A DNA stretch of 10,242 nucleotides from Hydrogenophaga sp. (GTDB lineage: Bacteria; Pseudomonadota; Gammaproteobacteria; Burkholderiales; Burkholderiaceae_C), in the NCBI GenBank assembly GCA_011390855.1, contig JAABRN010000295.1:1-10242 (forward strand). The letters run 5' to 3'. Under the pieces are notes generated by a model. That model did no database searches. It was not told where the DNA came from and worked only from the letters and a program-made list of their open reading frames with translations. This document shows positions 1 through 6,222 of this stretch, one piece after another. The number at the start of each line of letters is the position of its first letter. Position 1 is the stretch's first letter. Made by a program: the position numbers and the translations under genes.

Positions 1-161
1 AGGCGTCCAGGTCTGCTTGTGCGAAAAACACATCCAGCCTGCCAACAAAGCCAATTCAGGCCAATGCTTCAACCCACATCAGGGTCAGCCAAAGACGTGC
101 CTCTGACGCCAGGCCTTCAGCGCAGTCGCCAGTCGCGCAACAAGGACGATGGCGCAGGCTC
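1..161. other. Non-coding stretch downstream of potI; nothing assigned
   Basis: This stretch follows the end of the transporter operon. Some frames are open across it by chance (one plus-strand frame is open for about 54 codons up to a TAG at 163-165), but no translated peptide resembles a family I recognise. A 7-bp direct repeat (cagtcgc twice, about 126-139) is visible. I see no convincing terminator hairpin with a T-run on the minus strand. Confidence 0.4.
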
Positions 162-998
162 CTAGGTCCGCAACGCCGCCGCAATTTCGCGCTCTCGCCG
201 CCGCGTGCTGCGTGCCACCCACACCGCATACGCCACGATCACGATGGTCACGGTCACGATCAGCAAGGTGGCCGCTGCGTAAATGGTCGGGTTGATGCCC
301 CGCCTGGCGTAGCCAAAGATCACCTGTGGCAATGTGTTCACGCCAGGGCCTGAAAGGAATTCGGCAATCACCACGTCGTCGAACGACAAGGTGAACGCCA
401 GCAGGAACGCCGCCAGAATGGCCTGAAAGATATTCGGCAAGGTGACCAGGAAAAACACCTGCATGGGCCGCGCACCCAGGTCCATGGCCGCTTCTTCAAT
501 GCTCCGGTTCATCTCCAGCAAACGGCTCTGGATCACCACCATGCCGTAGGCCATGCCCAGCAGCGTGTGGCCCAGGATGATGGTGAGCATGCCGCGCTGT
601 GGCCAACCGAATGCGTTTTGTGCGCCGACTGCCAGCAACAACAGTGAGAGACCAATCACCACTTCGGGCATCACCAGCGGCGCATTGACCATGCCGGAAA
701 AAATGGTGCGTCCCAAAAATCGCCGGTAGCGCACCAGCACAAATGCCGCGAACGTGGCCAGTACCGCAGAGAGCACGCCGGTCACGGTAGCCACCTTCAG
801 CGACAGCCAGAAGGCTTCCACGATCTTGGTGTCCCGCATCAGCGCTTCGTACCAGCGCAACGAAAACCCGGTGAACCGCGCATCCTGACGCGTGCTGTTG
901 AAGCTGAACACGATCATGAACAGCAGCGGCAAATAGAGAAACGCGAAGACCAGCGCCAGCCAGAACTTGCCGAAGTGCTTTTCCAGTATGACTTTCAT
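162..998 (-). CDS. potI: Putrescine/spermidine ABC transporter permease PotI (SpuH-like)
   Basis: This is an inner-membrane permease, one half of the channel of a polyamine importer; it pairs with the upstream PotH-like protein and is powered by the PotG-like ATPase. The 278-aa product has a first membrane segment at about residues 12-34 and several more hydrophobic segments, including a C-terminal one at about 240-262 followed by a basic tail. The cytoplasmic EAA loop that docks on the ATPase is clear at about 168-188 (EEAAMDLGA...LP). Length matches the PotI/PotC family (about 260-285 aa). A GAGGA ribosome binding site at 1005-1009 lies 6 nt before the ATG. It is the last gene of the minus-strand operon. 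PotI is chosen over PotC because of the whole spu/pot gene order; the exact substrate is inferred. Confidence 0.93.
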   Translation of the reverse strand: MKVILEKHFGKFWLALVFAFLYLPLLFMIVFSFNSTRQDARFTGFSLRWYEALMRDTKIVEAFWLSLKVATVTGVLSAVLATFAAFVLVRYRRFLGRTIFSGMVNAPLVMPEVVIGLSLLLLAVGAQNAFGWPQRGMLTIILGHTLLGMAYGMVVIQSRLLEMNRSIEEAAMDLGARPMQVFFLVTLPNIFQAILAAFLLAFTLSFDDVVIAEFLSGPGVNTLPQVIFGYARRGINPTIYAAATLLIVTVTIVIVAYAVWVARSTRRREREIAAALRT

Positions 999-1048
999 TG
1001 CCAGTCCTCAGAATCGTTGCGGTAGCGGGGACTTATCGAGAGATGCGG

Positions 1049-1111
1049 TGGAACCTGCTCCGCCGGGCCACTCCCATCGACCCTGGAGGGTGATGCGAAG
1101 CAGAGCGGAGG
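1049..1111 (+). repeat. Degenerate intergenic hairpin repeat, copy D (between potH and potI)
   Basis: The segment begins with ggaacctgctccgccgggcc, continues through a short variable part and a 'ccctggaggg' mini-palindrome, and ends in 'gatgcgaagcagagcggagg', abutting the potH stop codon. The order of blocks matches the better copies at 6141-6215, 8478-8545 and 8723-8804, but with several substitutions, so it appears to be a decayed copy. It fills most of the 113-bp gap between potH and potI. Confidence 0.5.
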
Positions 1112-2017
1112 TCATTTCTCTTCTCCGGTGGAGCGGTAATAAATCGCCAGCGGTACCACGATCAGCGCAATCATCACCACCGCCAGCGCGGTCGCTTTGG
1201 GCCAGTCGTTGGCGGTGAACATTTCGTCCCACACCACGCGGCCAATCATCAGGTTCTCCGGCCCGCCCAGCAGCGAGGGAATCACGAACTCGCCCACGCA
1301 GGGAATGAAGACCAGCATGAAGCCAGCCACGATGCCCGCCTTGGACAGGGGCACGGTGATCAGCCAGAAGGCCCTGAATGGCGTGGTGCCCAGGTCGTAA
1401 GCCGCTTCCAGCAGTCGGAAGTCCATCTTCACCAGGTTGGCATACAGGGGCAGCACCATGAAAGGCAGGTACACATAGGTCATGCCAATCAGCATCGACA
1501 CATTGGTGTAGAGCATCTGGATCGGCTCGTCGATCAGGCCGATCGACATCATGAAGCGGTTGAGCACGCCCTGGTCGGTCAGGATGCCCTTCCACGCGTA
1601 CACCCGCAGCAGGAACGAAGTCCAGAAGGGCAACATCACCATCAGCAGCAACGCCGGCCGGATGCTGGCTGGCGAGCGTGCGATGAAATAGGCAAACGGA
1701 TAACCGATCACCAGGCACAACACCGCCGTACACAGCGCGTACCAGATCGAGCGCACATAGGCGTCCACATACAGCGTGCGGAACAACGGCGCGCCCTCTT
1801 CCGTGCGGAAGATGGACAGGTAATTCTCGTACTTGAGTCTGAGCACCCCTGTGGTGGTATCCCAGATGGGCTTGAACGGATGGATGTCACTGCCCATGTC
1901 CACAAAGCTGATGTAGAGCAGGATCAGGAACGGCAGAAAGAAGAACACGATCAGCCATGCGTATGGCACGGCAATCACGAAGCGCTTGCCGGGAACAGGG
2001 AGTGATGAAATGCCCAT
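1112..2017 (-). CDS. potH: Putrescine/spermidine ABC transporter permease PotH (SpuG-like)
   Basis: This is an inner-membrane permease subunit of the polyamine importer and partner of PotI. The 301-aa product has a first membrane helix at about 13-36, a periplasmic region at about 40-85 typical of PotB/PotH proteins, and further hydrophobic segments at about 91-113, 120-140, 172-194, 226-250 and 276-294. The EAA loop for ATPase docking is at about 203-223 (LLEAAYDLG...VP). The reading frame is open further upstream, to an ATG at 2131, but that start would overlap potG and has no ribosome site. The ATG at 2017 has GGAGG 6 nt upstream and yields the family's usual N-terminus and length, so it is preferred. 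It lies 77 bp downstream of potG in the same operon. Confidence 0.93.
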   Translation of the reverse strand: MGISSLPVPGKRFVIAVPYAWLIVFFFLPFLILLYISFVDMGSDIHPFKPIWDTTTGVLRLKYENYLSIFRTEEGAPLFRTLYVDAYVRSIWYALCTAVLCLVIGYPFAYFIARSPASIRPALLLMVMLPFWTSFLLRVYAWKGILTDQGVLNRFMMSIGLIDEPIQMLYTNVSMLIGMTYVYLPFMVLPLYANLVKMDFRLLEAAYDLGTTPFRAFWLITVPLSKAGIVAGFMLVFIPCVGEFVIPSLLGGPENLMIGRVVWDEMFTANDWPKATALAVVMIALIVVPLAIYYRSTGEEK

Positions 2018-2023
2018 CAGAAA

Positions 2024-2028
2024 CCTCC
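2024..2028 (-). promoter_or_regulatory. Ribosome binding site deciding the potH start
   Basis: GGAGG on the minus strand lies 6 nt before the ATG at 2017. It supports this start over the upstream in-frame ATG at 2131, which lies inside potG and has no comparable site. Confidence 0.8.
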
Positions 2029-2070
2029 AGAGAACGACTACCTGCCAGATGCAGTGGCCCAAAAACCAGA

Positions 2071-2094
2071 ACGCCGCGGAAGCGGCGCGGGGGG
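2071..2094 (+). repeat. Partial intergenic repeat, copy E (abuts potG stop)
   Basis: Only the terminal block of the repeat family is present: a GCCGC-ggaa-GCGGC stem followed by 'gcggggggt', with the G-run ending directly at the potG stop codon. The same '...gaagcggcgcggggggt' tail is found at about 8788-8805 and a similar one at 6201-6212. It is a fragment, so membership of the family is likely but not certain. Confidence 0.5.
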
Positions 2095-3189
2095 TCAATC
2101 CCGCAGAATCACCCCGGCGCGATCTCCCCACCAGAAGTACACCTCGTCTTCCCAGGTGATGTCCGACAGGTCCTGCCTCGACGTATTGGCTTCCGTGATC
2201 TTCAGGCGGGAGCCATCCCCCGCCTGCACGATGTAGGTGTTGTAGGAGCCAAAGTAGGCAATTTCCTTGACCTTGCCCTTGAAGAGGTTGGGGCCCACGT
2301 CGCCCGGCGGCACCTTGCTGATTTCCAGCTTTTCAGGGCGTACCGCAACAGCCACCGGCATGTTGAGCGTGCCGGGAACGCCGTGACCCACATGCACCAG
2401 CCCGATCTTGGTTTCGACCGCGCAGTGGTCGACTTCATCCACCACCAGCTTGCCCTCGAACAGATTGACGTTGCCGATGAAGTCGGCCACAAAACGGTTG
2501 GCCGGGTGTTCGTAGACCTCTTCTGGGGAACCCACCTGCAACACCCGCCCCTTGCTCATGATGGCAATGCGGCTGGCCATGGTCATGGCCTCTTCCTGGT
2601 CGTGCGTGACCATCACCACTGTCACGCCCACACTCTCGATGATGTTGACCAGCTCGAACTGGGTCTGTTCGCGCAGCTTCTTGTCCAGTGCGCCCAGCGG
2701 CTCGTCCAGCAACAGCAGCTTGGGCTTCTTGGCCAGGCTGCGAGCCAGCGCCACGCGCTGCTGCTGACCACCGGAGAGCTGGTGGGGTTTGCGCTTGGCA
2801 AACGGCGTGAGCTGCACCAGGCCCAGCATCTCGTCGGTCCGCTGCTGGATCTCCGCCCTGGGCAGGCCTTCGCGCTTGAGGCCAAAAGCCACGTTCTCCC
2901 AGATATTGAGATGCGGGAACAGCGCGTACGACTGGAACATCATGTTCACGGGCCGGTCATAAGGCGGCATGGCCGCCACGTCCTGCCCGCCAAGCAGGAT
3001 GCGCCCCGACGTGGGCTTCTCGAAGCCCGCCAACATGCGCAACAGGGTGGACTTGCCACAGCCCGAGCTCCCCAGCAAGGCAAAGATTTCACCCTTGCCA
3101 ATGGAGAGGGACACCTCATCCACCGCCACCGCTTCGTCAAAGCGCTTGACGAGTTTTTCAGTCACCAGAAAGCCCGCTGGATCTGCCAT
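2095..3189 (-). CDS. potG: Polyamine ABC transporter ATP-binding protein PotG (SpuF-like)
   Basis: This is the cytoplasmic ATPase that energises the PotH-PotI channel. The 364-aa product carries every nucleotide-binding motif: Walker A GSSGCGKST (40-48), Q-loop Gln86 in NMMFQSYALFP, ABC signature LSGGQ (138-142), Walker B LLLLDEP (158-164), D-loop ALD, and switch His196 in VTHDQEEAM. A C-terminal TOBE-type region occupies about 280-355, with the family phrase VRPEKLEIS. Length and layout match PotA/PotG. A modest GGAA ribosome site (3196-3199) lies 6 nt before the ATG. It follows potF across an 85-bp gap that holds an intrinsic terminator, so its transcription is probably lower than that of potF. 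Spermidine (PotA) versus putrescine (PotG) specificity is not encoded here; the neighbours suggest putrescine or mixed polyamines. Confidence 0.95.
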   Translation of the reverse strand: MADPAGFLVTEKLVKRFDEAVAVDEVSLSIGKGEIFALLGSSGCGKSTLLRMLAGFEKPTSGRILLGGQDVAAMPPYDRPVNMMFQSYALFPHLNIWENVAFGLKREGLPRAEIQQRTDEMLGLVQLTPFAKRKPHQLSGGQQQRVALARSLAKKPKLLLLDEPLGALDKKLREQTQFELVNIIESVGVTVVMVTHDQEEAMTMASRIAIMSKGRVLQVGSPEEVYEHPANRFVADFIGNVNLFEGKLVVDEVDHCAVETKIGLVHVGHGVPGTLNMPVAVAVRPEKLEISKVPPGDVGPNLFKGKVKEIAYFGSYNTYIVQAGDGSRLKITEANTSRQDLSDITWEDEVYFWWGDRAGVILRD

Positions 3190-3212
3190 TTCAAATTCCG
3201 TTTCTTGGGGTC

Positions 3213-3256
3213 AGAAAAAGAAAAGGGCTGTTCAACCTTTCCGGGTGAACAGCCCT
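3213..3256 (-). terminator. Intrinsic (attenuating) terminator between potF and potG
   Basis: On the minus strand the sequence forms an uninterrupted 11-bp stem, AGGGCTGTTCA ... TGAACAGCCCT (plus-strand arms 3224-3234 and 3246-3256), with an 11-nt loop. It is followed by TTTTCTTTTTCT (plus-strand A-rich 3213-3224). It lies about 20 bp after the potF stop and about 25 bp before the potG start. This is the usual design that lets binding-protein transcripts end while a fraction reads through to the ATPase and permeases. The structure is visible directly; partial read-through is inferred. Confidence 0.88.
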
Positions 3257-3274
3257 GCGCCTTCAACGGCTGGC

Positions 3275-4447
3275 TTAACGACCGCGTTTGAACGCGTTGT
3301 AGGTGTCGTTGAGTGTGCCGGCGATTTCGTTGGAGAAGCCGCCGGTGGGGATCAGCCGGGCGGTGTCTTCGTCGCTGAGGAAGATGGTGTTGTTTTGCTT
3401 GACCTCGTCATTGATCATGGGCAGAGCAGCTTTGTTGCCCGTGGGGTAGTTCATTTCATTGGCCATGGCAGCACCGTTTTCGGCGCGCAGGAAAAAGTCG
3501 ATGAAGGCATGGGCGTTGTTCACGCGCTTCGCGTCAGCCGGAATGGCCATGGTGTCGATGAACACCAAGCCACCGCCAGTGGGCAGCAGAGGCACGATTT
3601 CATCGTTACCACCCATCTCCTTGACACGGTCGGCGGCGATGTTGATGTCGCCCGACCAACCCACGAATGCGCAGGCTTTGCCGCCAGCGATGTCGTCGAT
3701 CATGGTGCTGGAGAACAGGCGCACGTCCGGACGAACCTTGGCCAGCATCTCGCCTGCCAGTTTGAAGTCCTCAGGGTCTTCGCTGTAGGCTGGCTTGCCC
3801 ACATAGTGCAGCGCCAACGGCAGGATCTCGCTAGGCGAATCCAGGTAGGCGATGCCGCAGGACTTCAGCTTGCTGGAGTACTCGGGGTTGAACACCAGGT
3901 CCCAGGCGTTATCGGGCATGGCCGTGCCACCGAGCGCCTTTTCAACCTTCTGCTTGTTGATGCCCACAGTGGTGAAGCCCCAGGCCCACGGCACCAGGTG
4001 CTTGTTCTCCGGGTCCACGCCAGCGATCTTCTCCATGAACTCAGGGTCCAGGTTGGCGTAGTTCACGATCTTGCTTTTATCGATCGGCTGGTACAGACCG
4101 CCATCCACCTGCTTCTTGGCGAAGCCGGCCGTTGGAATCACGATGTCGTAGCCCGAATTGCCGGCCACCAGCTTGGCGTGCAGGGCTTCGTTGTTCTCAA
4201 AAGTGTCGTAGTTCACCTTGATGCCAAACTCCTTTTCGAAGTCGGCAATCATGGTTTCGGTGATGTAGTCGGGCCAGTTGTAGATGTTCAGCACCTTCTC
4301 TTCGTCCAGCACCGGTCCGGCGGGCGCTGCAGGCGCTGCTGCGACAGGTGTGGTCTCCGCCGGGGTGGCCACCGGCTCTTCTTTTTTGCCGCAGGCGGCC
4401 AGAACGATCGCAGCAACGGCCAGGGCCAATACGTGTTTCTTCATCAT
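3275..4447 (-). CDS. potF: Polyamine (putrescine)-binding lipoprotein, PotF/SpuD family
   Basis: This is the extracytoplasmic solute receptor that delivers polyamine to the PotGHI complex. The 390-aa product starts with a lipoprotein signal peptide (MMKKH, hydrophobic core, lipobox LAAC with Cys19), then a Pro/Ala/Thr-rich tether at about 20-50. The type-I periplasmic-binding domain begins with VLNIYNWPDY. Residues matching the PotF polyamine site are visible: Trp58 and Tyr61 in NWPDY, Glu207, Trp264 and Asp267 in GWSGD, and Phe296 and Asp298 in VFIDTMAIP. The position that is Ser in PotF after the first Trp is Pro here. Two adjacent ATGs (4447, 4444) share a GGAGA site at 4454-4458; the first has 6-nt spacing. 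E. coli PotF is a soluble periplasmic protein, so lipid anchoring is a difference. Putrescine is the likely ligand; spermidine is possible. Confidence 0.93.
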   Translation of the reverse strand: MMKKHVLALAVAAIVLAACGKKEEPVATPAETTPVAAAPAAPAGPVLDEEKVLNIYNWPDYITETMIADFEKEFGIKVNYDTFENNEALHAKLVAGNSGYDIVIPTAGFAKKQVDGGLYQPIDKSKIVNYANLDPEFMEKIAGVDPENKHLVPWAWGFTTVGINKQKVEKALGGTAMPDNAWDLVFNPEYSSKLKSCGIAYLDSPSEILPLALHYVGKPAYSEDPEDFKLAGEMLAKVRPDVRLFSSTMIDDIAGGKACAFVGWSGDINIAADRVKEMGGNDEIVPLLPTGGGLVFIDTMAIPADAKRVNNAHAFIDFFLRAENGAAMANEMNYPTGNKAALPMINDEVKQNNTIFLSDEDTARLIPTGGFSNEIAGTLNDTYNAFKRGR

Positions 4448-4541
4448 GAAACGTCTCCAAACGGGGTAGGTATGTGAATGAAAAGGGAACCTGGAAATCC
4501 GAATACACCGGCATTTCGGGACCGGCACACCCGACTGATCA

Positions 4542-4558
4542 AGCAATTAGCAGACCAG
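4542..4558 (-). promoter_or_regulatory. Candidate sigma-54 (-24/-12) promoter upstream of potF
   Basis: The minus strand reads cTGGTCTGCTAATTGCT. It has GG and GC separated by exactly 10 nt, and it matches the -24/-12 consensus TGGCACG-N4-TTGCW at TGG, the final G of the first block, and all of TTGCW. It would start transcription near 4531, giving a leader of about 85 nt to the potF ATG. Sigma-54 control would fit nitrogen-source use of polyamines. The CAC core is replaced by TCT, so this is a candidate only. Confidence 0.42.
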
Positions 4559-4584
4559 CTTTGTCCCCAACTTGGGGCACAAAG
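4559..4584. promoter_or_regulatory. Inverted repeat next to the potF -24/-12 element
   Basis: The arms CTTTGTCCCC and GGGGcACAAAG pair over 10 bp with a single bulged C (4578) and an AACTT loop. The element directly abuts the upstream edge of the -24/-12 candidate. On the minus strand it has no following T-run, so it is a poor intrinsic terminator for the upstream spuC gene; an operator or activator site is an alternative. It does not match the classical NtrC site. Confidence 0.4.
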
Positions 4585-4607
4585 CACTGTATCAAAGAAT
4601 CGAAGCC

Positions 4608-4652
4608 TGGCCATGGTCGAGTAGCACCGCTGCGCTCGCCCCTCAAGAAAGC
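4608..4652 (-). repeat. Possible degenerate intergenic repeat, copy F (between spuC and potF)
   Basis: On the minus strand the blocks 'cttgaggggcgagcgcagcgg' followed by 'tgctactcgaccatggcc' resemble the central cccccttgaggggg and gcgaagcggcg blocks of the other copies. The match is partial and the ggaaccggc...gccgg arm is not evident, so this may be an old or related element. It lies just after the spuC stop codon. Confidence 0.33.
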
Positions 4653-4662
4653 ATGAGGCGTG

Positions 4663-6099
4663 TCACACCAACTCCCCTGCGCTGCGCAAATCGTCCAGCG
4701 TGGCATCCAGGCACAGCCGGATCAGGCCCATCATCTCGTCGATCTGATCGCGCGTCATCACCAGCGGGGGCGAGATGATCATCCGGTCACCCACCGCGCG
4801 CATGATCAACCCGTTCTTGAAGCAATGCCCGCGGCAGATCATGCCCACCGACAAAGCCGGGTCGAACATTTCCCGCGTTTCCTTGTTCTTGGCGATGACC
4901 AGGCCTGCAACAAAGCCACAGGTCTCGGCCGCACCCACCAGGGGGTGGTCGTTCAGCTCGGCAAAGCGCTCGGCCAGGTAGGGACCAATGTCGTTCTTCA
5001 CCCGACCCGGCAGGTTCTCGCGCTCCATCAGTTCCAGGTTGGCCAGTGCCACCGCGCAGGCCACGGGGTGGCCGCTGTAGGTGTAGCCGTGGTTGAACTC
5101 GCCGCCCTGCTCGATCAGCACCTTGGCGACGCGGTCGCCCACCATCACCCCACCCAGCGGGATGTAGCCGCTGGTCACCCCTTTGGCAAAGGTCACCAGA
5201 TCTGGGCGGTAGCCGAACTTTTCATAAGCGAACCAGTGGCCGAGGCGGCCGAAGGCGCAGATCACCTCATCGGAAATCAGCAAGATGCCGTAGTGGTCGA
5301 CGATGCGCTGGATCTCGGGCCAGTAAGTCTCTGGCGGGATGATCACGCCACCCGCGCCTTGCACCGGCTCGGCGATGAAGGCCGCCACCTTGTCGGCCCC
5401 GACTTCCAGAATTTTTTCCTCCAGCCAGCGCGCCGCACGGAGGCCAAAGTCGGCGGCGCTCTCGCCAGGCAAGGCGTTGTCCCAGTGGTGAGGCTGTTCG
5501 ATGTGTGTGATGTTTGGAATCGGCAGATCGCCCTGCGCGTGCATGCCGCTCATGCCGCCCAGCGAAGCGCCCGCCATGGTGCTGCCGTGGTAGGCATTCT
5601 GGCGGCTGATGATCACCTTGCGCTGCGGCTGGCCCAGCAGGTCCCAGTAGCGACGCACCATGCGCACGTTGGTGTCGTTGCTTTCCGATCCACTGCTGGA
5701 GAAGAACACGTGTTCAAAGCTGCGCCCTCCCACCTTGGGTGCGAGTGACGCCAGCTTGGTCGCCAGTTGTACCGCTGGCAGGTTGGTGGTATTGAAGAAG
5801 CTGTTGTAGAACGGCAGCGTCATCATCTGCTGATACGCCGCGTCGGCCAGCTCCTTGCGCCCATAGCCGGCGTTCACACACCACAACCCGCTCATGGCGT
5901 CCAGGATCTTCGCGCCTTCGGAGTCCCACACGTAAATGTTGTCGGCCCGCGTGATCACACGGGCACCCATGCCCGCCAGGTCACCGTGGGATGTGAAGGG
6001 ATGCATGAAATGCGCACTGTCCAGCGCCTGAATGGCTTTGGTGTCGTGCTGCTCGGCACGGCGAACCAGCGCGGGAGGTGGAATCAGGGTGGGATTCAT
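4663..6099 (-). CDS. spuC: Putrescine:pyruvate-type aminotransferase (class III, SpuC family)
   Basis: This is a cytoplasmic PLP-dependent omega-aminotransferase expected to move the terminal amino group of putrescine (or cadaverine) to pyruvate, giving 4-aminobutanal and alanine. The 478-aa product contains the SpuC-like N-terminal phrases HPFTSHGDL and WDSEGAKILDAMSGLWCVNAGYGR, the PLP-phosphate segment SGSESNDT, and AEPVQGAGGVIIPP. The PLP-ring Asp277 lies in LLISDEVICAFGR, the Schiff-base Lys306 in FAKGVTSGY, and TYSGHPVA follows. Two ATGs lie 6 nt apart (6105 and 6099). GGAG at 6107-6110 is only 1 nt from the first but 7 nt from the second, so 6099 is chosen. It sits between the GS-like gene and the binding protein, as in Pseudomonas spu loci. 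A beta-alanine/pyruvate aminotransferase activity cannot be excluded. Confidence 0.92.
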   Translation of the reverse strand: MNPTLIPPPALVRRAEQHDTKAIQALDSAHFMHPFTSHGDLAGMGARVITRADNIYVWDSEGAKILDAMSGLWCVNAGYGRKELADAAYQQMMTLPFYNSFFNTTNLPAVQLATKLASLAPKVGGRSFEHVFFSSSGSESNDTNVRMVRRYWDLLGQPQRKVIISRQNAYHGSTMAGASLGGMSGMHAQGDLPIPNITHIEQPHHWDNALPGESAADFGLRAARWLEEKILEVGADKVAAFIAEPVQGAGGVIIPPETYWPEIQRIVDHYGILLISDEVICAFGRLGHWFAYEKFGYRPDLVTFAKGVTSGYIPLGGVMVGDRVAKVLIEQGGEFNHGYTYSGHPVACAVALANLELMERENLPGRVKNDIGPYLAERFAELNDHPLVGAAETCGFVAGLVIAKNKETREMFDPALSVGMICRGHCFKNGLIMRAVGDRMIISPPLVMTRDQIDEMMGLIRLCLDATLDDLRSAGELV

Positions 6100-6106
6100 G
6101 GGCATG

Positions 6107-6110
6107 CTCC
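6107..6110 (-). promoter_or_regulatory. Ribosome binding site deciding the spuC start
   Basis: GGAG on the minus strand is 7 nt before the ATG at 6099 and 1 nt before the ATG at 6105. The spacing favours the inner start, giving the N-terminus MNPTLIPPP. Confidence 0.6.
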
Positions 6111-6140
6111 GAAAGAAGGGAAGTTATCCAGAACACCCGA

Positions 6141-6215
6141 GGAACCGGCTTTGCCGGGCCTCAGGGTGTGCCCCCTTGAGGGGGTGACGCACCGCAGGTG
6201 CGGCGCGGGGGTGGG
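6141..6215 (+). repeat. Intergenic hairpin repeat, copy A (between the GS-like gene and spuC)
   Basis: Four blocks are clear: ggaaCCGGCtttGCCGGgcc; a short spacer; the palindrome CCCCCttgaGGGGG; and a gcaccgcaggtgc stem followed by ggcgcgggggtggg. It occupies most of the gap between the GS-like stop and spuC, with its G-rich end next to the stop codon at 6223. It matches the copy at 8478-8545 (opposite orientation) closely and the copy at 8723-8804 with changes. Such a repeat could fold in mRNA and affect 3'-end stability or termination; that role is inferred. Confidence 0.72.
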
Positions 6216-6222
6216 TCAAGTT

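Noticed and set aside
1008..1733. Overlapping minus-strand open frame within potH
   Set aside because: It is a frame-shifted shadow of potH; its translation has no membrane-permease character, whereas the 1112-2017 frame has the EAA loop and membrane helices.
1112..2131. N-terminally extended potH start at 2131
   Set aside because: It would overlap the potG coding end, lacks a ribosome site, and adds about 38 residues not typical of the family; GGAGG precedes the ATG at 2017.
1957..3291. Long plus-strand open frame antisense to potG
   Set aside because: It is a shadow of the potG coding frame with no recognisable domain and no ribosome site; the ABC ATPase motifs on the minus strand are unambiguous.
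2969..4477. Very long plus-strand open frame (about 500 codons) antisense to potF/potG
   Set aside because: It lies opposite two clearly homologous genes; its translation is His/Val/Gly-rich with no family resemblance, as expected for antisense frames in GC-rich DNA.
4663..5748. Plus-strand open frames antisense to spuC (also 5767-6729 and 6790-7734 opposite the GS-like gene)
   Set aside because: These are composition-driven antisense frames; the minus-strand proteins carry catalytic motifs and ribosome sites.
6141..6215. Copy A as a simple Rho-independent terminator of the GS-like gene
   Set aside because: The hairpins are not followed by a T-run on the minus strand, and similar blocks occur upstream of genes too, so a repeat family is the better explanation.
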